From Neocallimastix lanati (nom. inval.) (lineage: Eukaryota; Neocallimastigomycota; Neocallimastigomycetes; Neocallimastigales; Neocallimastigaceae): a stretch of 64,000 nt of DNA. The notes beneath the pieces were generated by a model. The model was not told where the DNA came from. It did not search any database and saw nothing but the letters and a program-made list of their open reading frames with translations. The position numbers were made by a program, and so were the translations under genes. The stretch is taken from positions 282,501 through 346,500 of the forward strand of contig JACVTC010000120.1 in NCBI GenBank assembly GCA_016946835.1. Reading direction: 5' to 3'. Shown here in pieces: positions 1 through 12,426 of the stretch; within the stretch, counting starts at the first letter, position 1; the number at the start of each line of letters is the position of its first letter.

Positions 1-53
1 AATAGAAAAAGTATTAGTGGTGGTGGCAGTAGAAATAGCAATAGTAGTATTAA

Positions 54-89
<36 letters not shown>

Positions 90-345
90 TAGTAGTAGTG
101 GTAGTAGTAGTAGTGGTAGTAGTAGTAGTGGTAGTAGTAGTAGTGGTAGTAGTAGTAGTGGTAGTAGTGGTAGTGGTAGTAGTGGTAGTGGTAGTAGTGG
201 TAGTAGTAGTAGTGGTAGTAGTAGTAGTGGTAGTAGTAGTAGTGGTAGTAGTGGTAGTGGTAGTAGTGGTAGTGGTAGTAGTGGTAGTAGTAGTAGTGGT
301 AGTAGTAGTAGTGGTAGTAGTAGTAGTATTAGTGGTAGTAAAAAC
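1..345. repeat. GTA/GTG trinucleotide microsatellite, Thr-type on the minus strand
   Basis: About 330 bases of GTA/GTG triplets. On the plus strand this reads as poly-Val, which is not credible as a protein. On the minus strand it reads as ACT/ACC, poly-Thr, and that frame stays open to the window edge, ending in a mixed stretch rich in T, N, I, A and S. The same ACT/ACC pattern encodes the Thr linkers of the two secreted proteins further right. It may therefore be the Thr-rich part of a minus-strand gene running off the window, or just a microsatellite. No start codon is visible in that frame. Confidence 0.6.
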
Positions 346-1112
346 TAGTAGTGGTGGTAAAAACAATAGTAAAAATAGAAATATAATTATAATAAAATAA
401 AATAATAAAATAGAAATATAATTATAATATAATTATAATACAATAGAAATATAATTATAATATAATTATAATATAATTATAATAAAATAATAAAATAAAA
501 TAAAATATCAAATGAGTGAATTAGCAGTTACACAATAGTTAATGTTACACAAACAGCAAAATTATTTAAAATAAGCTTTTTGATGAAATAAATGATAATC
601 AATTAAATTTTATTTAGAGTTACACAAGAAAAGCGTTTTCAATTTTAAATTTTAAAATTTTGAAGAAGGAAAAAAGGAAGAAAAGGAAAAAGAATTTGAA
701 TTCAATACAAGGATTCCATCCATACCAGAGATTGAGAGGAAGAAAACAACTTTTTATCCTTATTTTATCCTTATTTTATTTTATTTTATGATAATGAATA
801 TGAATATAATTGACATAATCAATATAAAAAAATATCAGAGTTAAAAGTTTTATGGATTTAAATTGATTGTAGTTGTCATGATAATGAATGAATGGAGAAG
901 TTTTAATTTAGTTTCAATTAGTTTCAATAGTTCTATTAAATATAATAATTATTGTTTGATGAATGATTATAATGTATACAATCAATAATATTACTATTAT
1001 ATCTATTATATCTATTTTATATTATATTATTATATTGAAAATAAATAAATAAATAAATATTAAATAAATAAATATTAAATAAATAAATAAATAAATATTA
1101 AATAAATAAATA

Positions 1113-1144
<32 letters not shown>

Positions 1145-1448
1145 ATATTAGATAAATAAATTCGTTTTCTATTTAATTAAAATAAAATATTAAAAAAAAA
1201 AATAAACATTAAAATATTTTTATTTTATATATTTTATATCAATTTAATTAATTTTATATTAAATATTAAATAGTAAATATTTATTTATTTAATATTTATT
1301 TATTTAATATTTATTTAATATTTATTTATTTATTTAATATTTATTTATTTATTTATTATCAAATTTAAAATTATTTTTTTTTTTTTAAAAAAAAACAATA
1401 TTTATATATAAATATAAATATATATAAATATATATAAATATTTTATTT

Positions 1449-1488
<40 letters not shown>

Positions 1489-1857
1489 ATTTACCACTAA
1501 AATAAAATAAAAAAAATAAAAAAAAAAAAAAATTACAAAAATTAAAAGATGTTGTAAATAAACTATTATTATATTAAGGAAAAAAAAATACAAAAAAAAA
1601 AAAAAAAATACTAAAAAAACAAAAATAAAATAAATCTATAGACATTAAAAATAAATAAATAAATAAATATATAAAATAAATTCAATTCAATTCATTATAG
1701 AGTTTTTAAATTTAGAATCCAAACATATAAAAGTAAAATAATCATTTAAATATATATATATATATATTAAAGTAAAAACATTAAAGTTATTTTAAAGTAT
1801 ATTCAAATAAATAAAATTTCATATAATAATTATAATACTAATAAAGAAAAAATAACA
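346..1857. other. AT-rich intergenic DNA with AAAT-type repeats
   Basis: No supported gene. It holds ATAATT repeats (400-500), long AAATAAAT arrays with their TTTATTTA complement (1038-1150 and 1275-1350, able to fold back on each other), and poly(T)/poly(A) tracts (1450-1480 and later). The last few hundred bases should contain the promoter of the gene starting at 1858, but no distinct element stands out. Confidence 0.7.
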
Positions 1858-3158
1858 ATGTCAAATTCTTATTTCAGTAAACTATTTTTCCTTTTTATCA
1901 TATCGTTATTTTTAAATAACGTATTTTGTCAAGATAAAAAAGAAACTCAACCAAAATCCAAGGAACCATCAATAACTGAGGCTGAACAAGCATCACCAAT
2001 TTCAAATTCAGATTCAAATTCAAATTCAAATTCAAATACAAATTCAAATTCAAATACAAATACAAATACAAATTCAAATACAAATCGAATAATTTATTAT
2101 GAAACAAATTTTTTAATTAGTAATATTGATAATCTTAATACGACAGCGTAAGTATAATAATAATATTTATTGAATAATTAAAAGTTAGCTAATATCCTTT
2201 TAGAAATGGGTCATAATTATTATGTTTAATTTCATTTAAATATGTATATGTGTATTTATAAATATTAAATATATATATATTTCTTATTTTTTTATTTTTT
2301 TTTTTACTATTATTACTATTATTACTATTATTATTATTATTATTATTAAATATTTTATTAAATATTATTATTATTATTATTATTTTATAAATTTGATATT
2401 TATATATTATATATATATTATATAATTTTATTTATAGTAAGACATGCTCAACTCTTGATGATTGTCCAATTTATGCTTCTAGTTGTTCCCCATCTTGTAT
2501 AAGTGGTTTTAATAATGGAAAATATGATATCAAATGTACTTCTTTTAATGTTTGTAATTTTGAATTTAAATGTCGTGCCAACTATCCCTGTCTTATCAAG
2601 TTTAATAATACTTTAGAATATGAGACTGTGAAAACTCGTTATGAACAACAACAACAAAACATAAATAAAACATCAGAAATTCCTTTCTTTAATAAAGAAT
2701 TTATGTTAGGAAATCAAGTCGATGTTGATATGAATTCATGTTATATGGATACTAATAATAATAAAAGAACCTATGAATGTTCTTCAAAACCATGTCAATC
2801 TAATGATGATTGCTATTCTAGAAATTGTGATAAGGAAAAAGGTCGTTGTAGAAGAAATGATAAAATAAAAGAGTATTATTGTAAACCATTTAATGGAGCT
2901 ATAAGTTGTAAATTGGATAATCAACAACCTTGTAAAACAAATAGTGATTGTGCCAGTGGTGTATGTGATTATATTGGTATATGCTTAACAAACTATAATG
3001 AAGATAATGTGAAGATATATAAAGATGAAGTGACCAAATTTTATATTTTAATGGGATTTTTTTTCCTAACAATTGTAGCTGTTCTTTTATGTAGTTGTTA
3101 TTGTTCAAGAGGTATTAAAAGAGTTAGTAGAAGAAAGAATCATCGTCTTGAAGATTAA
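1858..3158 (+). CDS. Cys-rich single-pass membrane protein (two exons)
   Basis: I join exon 1 (1858-2147) to exon 2 (2438-3158); the reading frame is kept and gives 336 residues. A hydrophobic N-terminus ending ..NNVFCQ looks like a signal peptide. A Ser/Asn/Thr-rich low-complexity linker follows (about residues 45-80). Next is a Cys-rich extracellular region with repeated C-x4-D-C-x(3-6)-C patterns (for example QSNDDCYSRNC and KTNSDCASGVC, about 140-285). Near the C-terminus is one transmembrane segment (FYILMGFFFLTIVAVLL, about 296-315), then a short basic tail (RGIKRVSRRKNHR). This predicts a type I plasma-membrane protein with a small cytosolic tail. The disulphide-type repeats resemble those of secreted or adhesion proteins in general; I recognise no specific family. 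The ATG at 1858 is the first in frame and directly precedes the signal peptide. Confidence 0.82.
2148..2437 (+). other. Spliceosomal intron
   Basis: The 5' site is GTAAGT at 2148 and the 3' site is TTTATAG ending at 2437. Removing these 290 bases rejoins the frame (codon GC|T) into a continuous Cys-rich reading frame without stops. The intron is far more AT-rich than the exons. Confidence 0.85.
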
Positions 3159-3750
3159 ATGAATTAATAATACTCAAATAATTTTAACATACTAAATATA
3201 TATATATATATATATATAATTTTTTTTTTTAAATTACCATAATAATAATATATATTTTTTATTGCTATATATCATCAATAAAAATAAATATTATATAATA
3301 ATAATAAAAATAATATAATAATATAATAATAGTAATAATAGTAATTATAATATTAATTAAAATATAATTAATTTTTGAAATACTTTTTAATTTTTCTAAA
3401 TAATTCTATAAATTAAAATAAAATAATAATTTTTATTTGTATTCAAATGAATCTATATAAATGAATTATTTTTAAAGCTAATAATCCCTTTATTATTTTA
3501 AATATCAATATACAATTAAAATAAAAATTAGTCATGCCTATTAAAGATAAAAAAAAAAAAAAAATAATAAAAATAAATAAATAAATAATAAAAAAAAAGT
3601 AGTGTTATCTTGTAATATTGATAGGTCATCTAACAATAATAATTACACAAACTTTATTTTTTATTAATTTTATTATATTGAATAATACATAGTTTAGAAA
3701 TTAATTTTATAAATTTATTTATTTATTTATTTATTTATTATTATTATTAT

Positions 3751-3802
<52 letters not shown>

Positions 3803-5102
3803 GGTAATATATAAATGTATGATAGCGCTATCTTCCTGATTGCTTTAATTCCATAAAAAAAAAAAAAAGCTTTTTAAAGTTTCTTTCTAATCATCTTTTT
3901 CTTAATTAGGAGTACTTTGGAGATATAGCTAGATAGATTTCTTTGCTTATATAAGTTTTAATGTTGATTGGAATTAGAAGCTATTGATGATTCTTCTGAT
4001 GTTTTGGAATCGGTATGGTTATCTTTTAAAATTTTAATAGAGTTAATTTGATTTTTCATAATAAACTTTTTATGAGTCAGAAGTTGTCAAAGAATATTAT
4101 TACGTCAAAATAATATTTTTTTTCCATATTTTCTCTCTGAAATAAATTTTCTTTTTTAAAAAATATTGTTAGTATCTTTTATTAAACCTTATTTTTACTT
4201 CTTTCATGTTTATATTTTATTAAAGTTTTTATCAATTTTAACGGAATTACTCAATTGTACTTTATTATTGGTAAGAGAATATCAAATTTCCATTCCTCAT
4301 AATTAGTTTAATTGTATCATTTATATGATTGGAGTTTAATTCAGAGACATGAAAGGAAAAGGTAAAAAAAAAAAAAAACATTGCTTGACACTTTATGAAA
4401 TAAGTAAATGATTAAACACAGAAAAAAAAAATGAAAATAATAAAATTTATTTTTTTTTTTATTTTTTTTCTAAAAATAATTATTTTCAAACTTTTTATTT
4501 TTATTTATTGTAACGAAGGCTAAAATTTCAATTTATTATCTTATTTTTAAATATATTTAATTTATTATATGACTCTTAATTAATTCTTTTTTATTTTTGT
4601 TTTATTTTTTTATCTTTTTATTTTATTTTTTTTTTTTTTTTATTTTTTTTATTTATTTTTTTTATTTATTTTATATTATTTATTATTTAAAATAAAATTT
4701 AAAAACAAAATAATTTTTTATTTATTTATTTATTTATTTAACAAATATTTAATTAAAATAGTTTGATTTTTATAATAATAAATAAAAAAGCTTTTATAAC
4801 ATATTAATATTTAAAATTTACTATAATAAATTATTATAAATATTAAAAGTTTATATAAATTTTTTAAAATATTAATATATTAAGGTTATAATAATATATT
4901 ATTCATTAGATATAATACTAATAGATAAAATTAGAATTCATAATATATTATTAAATTTTTGTTTTATTTAAAAAGAAAAAAAAAAAAATAAAAATAAAAA
5001 GAAATTTTTTTTTTCTTTATAATATAAAATTTTATTAGTTCTATATTTATATTGTTATTCATAACATTGTTTATTGTTTTTAATTCTCTCATTCATGGTT
5101 AT
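3159..5102. other. AT-rich intergenic DNA, no gene seen
   Basis: Poly(T) of about 45 at 3755-3800, TA repeats near 3195-3220 and many A/T homopolymers. It lies between two converging genes (the + gene ending at 3158 and the - gene ending at 5103), so it should hold both 3' ends. A slightly less AT-rich stretch at 3820-4340 has no convincing reading frame. Confidence 0.6.
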
Positions 5103-6737
5103 CTAATTCTTTTTAATAAGGCATTTTTTGATAGTTTTTGGTCTTTTGATAGTTACAACTTTAGTGATTTGTACTGGTTCTTTTTCTTCTTCTTGTTCTT
5201 CAGCTTCAGTGGCTTCTTCTACTTCATCAGTTTCTTCTTCCTTAACTTCCGTTGGAGTATCGGTAACTTCTTCTTCTTCATCATCTGAATCATTAATATC
5301 ACTGGTTTCTTCTTCATCATTAACATCGACACTCTCCGTTGGTTCTTCCTTTTCAGTGAGAACACCAACAGTTTCTGTTTCTTCAACAGCTGTTGTAGTA
5401 GTAGTAGTGGTAGTGGTAGTGGTAGTAGTAGTAGTAGTAATAATCTTGCATTTACCATCAACTAATTCACTACCGGTAGCACATTCAGTACATGTTTTTC
5501 CATCAGTACATTTAGTACAGTTTTCGGGACATGGTTCACATTTACATTTTTCACCAATGTAGGATCCATCACCACATTTAGTACAGACATTGAAACGAGC
5601 AATACCACTAGAGTTGGCTGCCTTGAATTCCTTGTAACTCACGGATTCATTTTCATTCTTTGGTAAGGCGCCACGGTTGTAGTTAGTAATATTAAGAGAG
5701 TAAGTGTCGAATTTAGCGGTCACTCCATTTTCATCAACGGACCACTTCACTTCTTCTTCTGGATTTTCAATAACGCTTGAACAGTTCTTTACGAATTCTT
5801 CAGTAAATTCTTTGTATGTGAGCTTCTTGTTCGAAGAAATAGTACAAATAACTTGATCCTTGCTTTGTTCATCACATCCGTTTTGATAAATTTCAATTAA
5901 ATACTTTTGATCAACAAGAATACCATCCATGTGACCATTTTCTTTTCCTTCTCTCTTAATGACATATCCATTGTAATGATCACCAAAGAGTTCATCCATA
6001 ACTTCCATGGAAGCATAGGACTTCTTAGCAATATTGTAGAAGGTTGGATTATCACATTTGTCCGCATTGATGGTGTCGGTAGAGACATACCATACCCAGT
6101 GGAATCCACCAACATTGTTGGTTTCACGGAAATCAATAAAGATACGACATTTTTCTCTGACAGCGTCTAAACCAGTGTTCATGTTCCAGGAAAGAGTATC
6201 GTAGGGAACATCGTTGGAGGAAGGACCAAATTCAACAATATTGAAAGGATGATTAATATCTTCTGGTGTAACATTTGAATAGTATAAGTAGGTATTCATT
6301 AAGGCATCATCCTTGAAGGTTTGCTTGATGGAAAGTCCATCACAACTCTTTAAATTCTTGATAACAAGAGAGAATTTTCCCTTTGAAGCAGGTTTAACTT
6401 CAAAATCTTTAAGATCATTTCCACTTTGAGTAATTTTAACATAGTCTTTGGTTTCCTTGTTTTCATCGAATGTATAGCCGGATTCATTGCTTCTGAGACC
6501 AACGTTACCATTCTTTAATTCAGCAATAGATAAATTGAAAGAACCATCAGAATTATTCTCTTTCTTAACCTTAAGTCCAGAAATATCGGCTTCAATACCA
6601 AAATTAACGAAATTGATATCACATTTATCTTCTTTTCTTAAAACCCCTTCCTTAGTATAATCCAGAGTGGCAGCAGCATTAACAACCGTACTACAAGCAG
6701 CGACTAAAGTTAATAACTTTAATATATTCTTGAACAT
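5103..6737 (-). CDS. Secreted protein with Cys-rich module, Thr linker and acidic tail (copy 1)
   Basis: 544 residues. The N-terminal signal peptide is ..LLTLVAACSTVVNA (about 1-21). A unique region of about 380 residues follows, with potential N-glycosylation sites (NNSD, NLS, NVT, NITN). Then comes a Cys-rich module (about 396-445; CTKCGDGSY, CKCEPCPENC, CTDGKTCTEC), similar in spacing to furin-like or EGF-type Cys repeats. A run of about 16 Thr is followed by a Glu/Asp-rich tail, and the protein ends in a short basic block (IKRPKTIKKC). Secretion or cell-wall location is inferred; the function is unknown. I see no dockerin or known catalytic domain. The N-terminal ~445 residues are nearly identical to the gene at 10374-12113. 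The start is the ATG just before the signal peptide, directly downstream of a long poly(A) tract on the coding strand. Confidence 0.85.
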   Translation of the reverse strand: MFKNILKLLTLVAACSTVVNAAATLDYTKEGVLRKEDKCDINFVNFGIEADISGLKVKKENNSDGSFNLSIAELKNGNVGLRSNESGYTFDENKETKDYVKITQSGNDLKDFEVKPASKGKFSLVIKNLKSCDGLSIKQTFKDDALMNTYLYYSNVTPEDINHPFNIVEFGPSSNDVPYDTLSWNMNTGLDAVREKCRIFIDFRETNNVGGFHWVWYVSTDTINADKCDNPTFYNIAKKSYASMEVMDELFGDHYNGYVIKREGKENGHMDGILVDQKYLIEIYQNGCDEQSKDQVICTISSNKKLTYKEFTEEFVKNCSSVIENPEEEVKWSVDENGVTAKFDTYSLNITNYNRGALPKNENESVSYKEFKAANSSGIARFNVCTKCGDGSYIGEKCKCEPCPENCTKCTDGKTCTECATGSELVDGKCKIITTTTTTTTTTTTTTTTAVEETETVGVLTEKEEPTESVDVNDEEETSDINDSDDEEEEVTDTPTEVKEEETDEVEEATEAEEQEEEKEPVQITKVVTIKRPKTIKKCLIKKN

Positions 6738-6760
6738 TTTGATTTTTTTTATATTTTAAT

Positions 6761-6797
<37 letters not shown>

Positions 6798-7305
6798 CCG
6801 TAAATAGGATTTTATAAGTTTAATATATATTTATATACACAAAGTAGAGAAGACTAAAAATTTAGTATTTTTAAATCACTCTTAATAAAGTTTAGAATTA
6901 TTTATTTAGTTATTAAATGAATTTTGTAGGCCTCTAAATACCTAAAAAAAAAAAAAAAAAAAAAATTTATAATTTTATTTAAATTATATTAAGATTAGAT
7001 ATTTATATTAATATAAATGTATATAATTTTTATAAGAAATTATAAGATTCTTATCAACATTTTATTTGAAAATACCTAAAATAGAGGATAATTTTTTTTT
7101 TTTTGAGAATTATTAAAATTAAATTATTAATAATGATGAATATTTAAATTGGTTTATATTTCTTTTAATTATTATTAATTAGATTTATTAAATATTTGAT
7201 TTTGAAAAAAAATATCAAAGGAAAAGTAAAGGCTTTATATATATATATATTTTTTTGGAATTATTTTATTAATTATTATTATTATTATTTTTTCTATTTT
7301 ACCTC

Positions 7306-7355
<50 letters not shown>

Positions 7356-10300
7356 ATATAATTTTATTATAAATATAATTATTTGGCCGTAGATTATGAT
7401 CTAAATTAAAATTTAATTATTCAATAATTAAAATGTTTTATTTAAATTAAAAAAAAAATAAAAGTAAAAAACAAAAAAAAAAAAACAAAAACTTTATAAA
7501 TTATTCCTTTTTTTTTTTTTTTTTTTTTTGGATAATGTTTTGGGTAAAGAAATATATTAACATTTTATTAATTATTTCGATTTAACATTTTATATTATAT
7601 TTTTTATTTTCTTTTTATTTTTTTTTTAATTATAAAAGATTAATAAAAACTGACCAAATTTAATTTTTTTTTTGATTCCTATTAAAAAAAATATATATAT
7701 ATATTAAAGTATTGTTTAAATTTAAAACTTTAAATATTATTTTTTGATGATATTTTTGGTAGCCAATCTAAATAAATTTCTATTATTCCAATCTATTTTA
7801 ATTATTATTATTATTTTTTTTATTTTTTATTTTTTATTTTTTATTTTATTTTTTATTTTTTATTTTAATTTTTATTTTAATTTTTATATATAATATTTTT
7901 TATATTAATTAATAAATGAAATAAAAAATTAAGAAATAAATTAAATATATAAAAATAATTATTTTTCCAGCAAATGATTAAATTTTGTTATTGTCATATT
8001 TTATAATTAAAAAAAAATAATAGAATTATAGAAAAGAATAATTATTAGTATTATGAAGTATTAAAATTTAATAATAACAATGAATGTCATGAAAATTTTA
8101 ATACTTTAATAAAAAAGAAAAAATATAATTATTTTTATTAATATTAAATAACAAAAAAGAAAATTAAAAAAATAGTTTATTGATTATTAATATAATTAAA
8201 AATTAATAAAAAATTATTATAAATAATTAAAGATAATAAAAATATTTAAACAATTATTTTTTGAAAAAGGATTATGGAAAAATAATAATTATAATAAAAT
8301 AATTATAATAAAATAATAATAAAAATAAAAAATAAAAAATAAAATAAAAAAAAATTAAATTAAAAAGACTATAATATAATTATTATTTTTTTTATAATTT
8401 TACTCCTATTATATTTATTTTTATAATAAAATAATTACAAAGATGATATAGAGAAGTGGATATTTAAATTTTATCTTTTTTTTTTTCGTTTTTATATGAA
8501 GAAAAAAAAATTAACTAAATTAATGATAAATGACTTTTATTAAAATCGATTATAATATTTAATATGAAATGATAATTTTAACTATTATAATATTTTTTTT
8601 TTTTTTTTTTTTTTTAGATTTGACGTACTTTGTAATAAATAAATAAAAAACAATTTGAATATAGCAAAAAATATATTTAGAAAAAAGATATATTATTTGA
8701 TGATTTTTGATAATTAATAAAATCATCAATATCTTTTTCTTTCTTTCTTTCTTTTTTTTTTTTTTTTTTTTTATTTTATTTTGTATTAATTGTATTTATT
8801 ATTTTATTTTTTTTTTCATTTTTTTTTTATTTTATTTTGTATTAATTGTATTTATTATTTTATTTTTTTTTTCAAGAAATATTTAATATTTATTTTTATT
8901 ATTTATTATTTAAATTGCTAATAAAACTTTATAAAATTAAATATATGTTTTTATCATTCATTAAATAATATTGGTAAGATTAGCTCTCACAAATCATATT
9001 ATTATATTTTTTTAATTTATATATATATATATATATATATTTTTTAAATTATAATTAATCTTTTTAAATTATAATTAATTTTTTTAAATTATAATTAATT
9101 TTTTTAATTTTCAGTTTTATTATTTAAATTATTTTAATAAATAATTTCAATTAATATTTTATTTTTAAAATTATTTTTAATATTAATTTTTAATATTAAA
9201 TTTTATTATTTTTTTTTTTGTTAGTATTTTTTTTTCATAATTTAATATTTTTACTATTTTTTATATTTATTTTTTAATATTATTACTATTTTTATATATA
9301 TATTTTTTAATATTTTTATAAAAATAAATCCATGTTAATTTTTATTATTTCTTTTTTTTGTTAATAGTTTTATAAAAAATATTTTAATGTTAATATTATT
9401 ATAAAAAATGTTTTAATGCCAATTTTTATTTATTTTTTTTTTTAATATTTTTATATAAAATATTTTTTTATAGTTTTTTTTTTTTTTATAATTAAAATAA
9501 TATATATATTTTTTTATTTTGGTTAATTATTATTATTTCTATTATAATCTTTTTTTTTTTCTATATATTTTTATATTTTTATACTTTTATATTTTTATAA
9601 AGAAATATTTTATTAAATTAATATAATTAAATAATAAAATAATTAATAATACAAAAATATTTAAATATTTTTATTATAAATTTCTTCTATTGTTATCATC
9701 AATTTTTTTTTTAAAACAGTTTAATTAAACTATAATTAATAAAATATTTTTACTATTATGCTAATTAAAATGCTTATAATAAAATATTTATATTATTATA
9801 CTAATTAAAATGCTTATAATAAAATATTTATATTATTTTACTAATTAAAATGATTATAATAAAATATTTATATTGTTATATCGATTAAAATGTTTATATT
9901 TTTAATGTAATATTAATTTCGTAATAATAAAAAAAAAAAGTTTTGTAAATATATAATAAATATTTTTATTTATTTTTTTTTCTTTATTTTTATTTTTTTT
10001 TTTTTTCATTTACAAATAAAAATAAATAATTTTTTTATTATTAAAGGCCTAGCTATTATTATTATTTTTTTTTAGATTTATTTAACCTTTTTTTTAACCT
10101 TTTTATTATTAATTATATATAAATTTTTTAGTAATACTTTTATAAAAGTATTTTAAATTATTATATTTAATTTCTTATTATTTTTTTTTAATTTTTTTTT
10201 TATAGAAAAATAATTAAAATGCATATTATTCTTTAGTTAATAAAAATAAAATAGTAATAATGAATACATATATTATTATTATTATATTTATTAAAAATAA

Positions 10301-10373
10301 ATTACAAATTATATATTTTTCTTTCATTATTCATAAATATTTTAAATTATTTTTTTCATTATCTTTATATTTC
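6738..10373. other. AT-rich spacer between paralogues
   Basis: 3.6 kb without a supportable gene. It includes poly(T) (6765-6797), an ATT array (about 7270-7355), and a 60-base direct repeat (about 8765-8875) built on TTTTATTTTGTATTAATTG. There is also a three-fold repeat of about 60 bases at 9725-9890 built on CTAATTAAAATGCTTATAAT. The left end should contain the promoter of the 5103-6737 gene. Confidence 0.6.
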
Positions 10374-12113
10374 TTATAAATATTCTTTTACGGCACATTT
10401 TTTGACAGTTTTTGGTTTTTTAACAACCACTATTTTAGTAGATTTCTTTGAGGTATGATCAGTTTCTCCTTCTTCTTCTTCTTCGTCATCAGTTTCATCG
10501 TCATCTCCTGCAGTAGCTATAGCTTCAGTTTCTCCTTCTTCATCGGATACCTCATCATTAGTAGCTGCTTCAGCATCGACTTCTTCCATTTCTGATTCTT
10601 TTTCATCTTCAACTACCGTTGGAGCGTCGGAAACGTCATCGGGTTCAACATCTGAATCATTAATACCACTGGTTTCTTCTGAATCCTTAACCTCTTCAGT
10701 TTCTTCTTCATTATCTGTTTTGACAGTAACAATTGTATTACCAATAGTTTCTGTTTCTTCAACAGCTGTTGTAGTAGTAGTAGTGGTAGTGGTAGTGGTA
10801 GTAGTAGTAGTAGTAATAATCTTGCATTTACCATCAACTAATTCACTACCGGTAGCACATTCAGTACATGTTTTTCCATCAGTACATTTAGTACAGTTTT
10901 CGGGACATGGTTCACATTTACATTTTTCACCAATGTAGGATCCATCACCACATTTAGTACAGACATTGAAACGAGCAATACCACTAGAGTTGGCTGCCTT
11001 GAATTCCTTGTAACTCACGGATTCATTTTCATTCTTTGGTAAGGCGCCACGGTTGTAGTTAGTAATGTTAAGAGAGTAAGTGTCGAATTTAGCGGTCACA
11101 CCATTTTCATCAACGGACCACTTCACTTCTTCTTCTGGATTTTCAATAACGCTTGAACAGTTCTTTACGAATTCTTCAGTAAATTCTTTGTATGTGAGCT
11201 TCTTGTTCGAAGAAATAGTACAAATAACTTGATCCTTGTTTTGTTCATCACATCCGTTTTGATAAATTTCAATTAAATACTTTTGATCAACAAGAATACC
11301 ATCCATGTGACCATTTTCTTTTCCTTCTCTCTTAATGACATATCCATTGTAATGATCACCAAAGAGTTCATCCATAACTTCCATGGAAGCATAGGACTTC
11401 TTAGCAATATCATAGAAGGTTGGATTATCACATTTGTCCGCATTGATGGTGTCGGTAGAGACATACCATACCCAGTGGAATCCACCAACATTGTTGGTTT
11501 CACGGAAATCAATAAAGATACGACATTTTTCTCTGACAGCGTCTAAACCAGTGTTCATGTTCCAGGAAAGAGTATCGTAGGGAACATCGTTGGAGGAAGG
11601 ACCAAATTCAACAATATTGAAAGGATGATTAATATCTTCTGGTGTAACATTTGAATAGTATAAGTAGGTATTCATTAAGGCATCATCCTTGAAGGTTTGC
11701 TTGATGGAAAGTCCATCACAACTCTTTAAGTTCTTGATAACAAGAGAGAATTTTCCCTTTGAAGCAGGTTTAACTTCAAAATCTTTAAGATCATTTCCAC
11801 TTTGAGTGATTTTAACATAGTCTTTGGTTTCCTTGTTTTCATCGAATGTATAGCCGGATTCATTGCTTCTGAGACCAACGTTACCATTCTTTAATTCAGC
11901 AATAGATAAATTGAAAGAACCATCAGAATTATTCTCTTTCTTAACCTTAAGTCCAGAAATATCGGCTTCAATACCAAAATTAACGAAATTGATATCACAT
12001 TTATCTTCTTTTCTTAAAACCCCTTCCTTAGTATAATCCAGAGTGGCAGCAGCATTAACAACCGTACTACAAGCAGCGACTAAAGTAAATAACTTTAATA
12101 TATTTTTAATCAT
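10374..12113 (-). CDS. Secreted protein with Cys-rich module, Thr linker and acidic tail (copy 2)
   Basis: 579 residues, with the same order as copy 1: signal peptide (..LFTLVAACSTVVNA), unique glycosylatable region, Cys-rich module, Thr run, long Asp/Glu-rich tail, and a basic end (VVKKPKTVKKC). From the mature N-terminus to the Thr run I count only two residue differences from copy 1 (N/D in FYxIAKK and S/N in DEQxKD) and few silent changes. The tail is 35 residues longer and strongly diverged. The DNA flanking the two ATGs does not match. This suggests tandem duplication followed by gene conversion limited to the coding N-terminal part. Function unknown; probably extracellular. Confidence 0.85.
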   Translation of the reverse strand: MIKNILKLFTLVAACSTVVNAAATLDYTKEGVLRKEDKCDINFVNFGIEADISGLKVKKENNSDGSFNLSIAELKNGNVGLRSNESGYTFDENKETKDYVKITQSGNDLKDFEVKPASKGKFSLVIKNLKSCDGLSIKQTFKDDALMNTYLYYSNVTPEDINHPFNIVEFGPSSNDVPYDTLSWNMNTGLDAVREKCRIFIDFRETNNVGGFHWVWYVSTDTINADKCDNPTFYDIAKKSYASMEVMDELFGDHYNGYVIKREGKENGHMDGILVDQKYLIEIYQNGCDEQNKDQVICTISSNKKLTYKEFTEEFVKNCSSVIENPEEEVKWSVDENGVTAKFDTYSLNITNYNRGALPKNENESVSYKEFKAANSSGIARFNVCTKCGDGSYIGEKCKCEPCPENCTKCTDGKTCTECATGSELVDGKCKIITTTTTTTTTTTTTTTTAVEETETIGNTIVTVKTDNEEETEEVKDSEETSGINDSDVEPDDVSDAPTVVEDEKESEMEEVDAEAATNDEVSDEEGETEAIATAGDDDETDDEEEEEGETDHTSKKSTKIVVVKKPKTVKKCAVKEYL

Positions 12114-12120
12114 TTTCTCT

Positions 12121-12166
<46 letters not shown>

Positions 12167-12395
12167 TATGAAATATGAATATTAAAAAATAATAAAATAT
12201 ATAATGTTAATGAAATAGAAATTTCCCAAATAAATAATAATATTCTATTGAACGGATTATTATTAATCAATATATTATTAAAAAATATTAATATTTTAAT
12301 TATGTGAGCATACCTAAATAATGATTATTTCTATATTATAATAAAATTTAAACGGTTATAATATTTAAATTTTTCTTATAATTATATATATTTAA

Positions 12396-12426
<31 letters not shown>

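Noticed and set aside
17-400. Poly-Val reading frame on the plus strand
   Set aside because: Product of a GTA/GTG microsatellite; more than 80 Val in a row is not credible.
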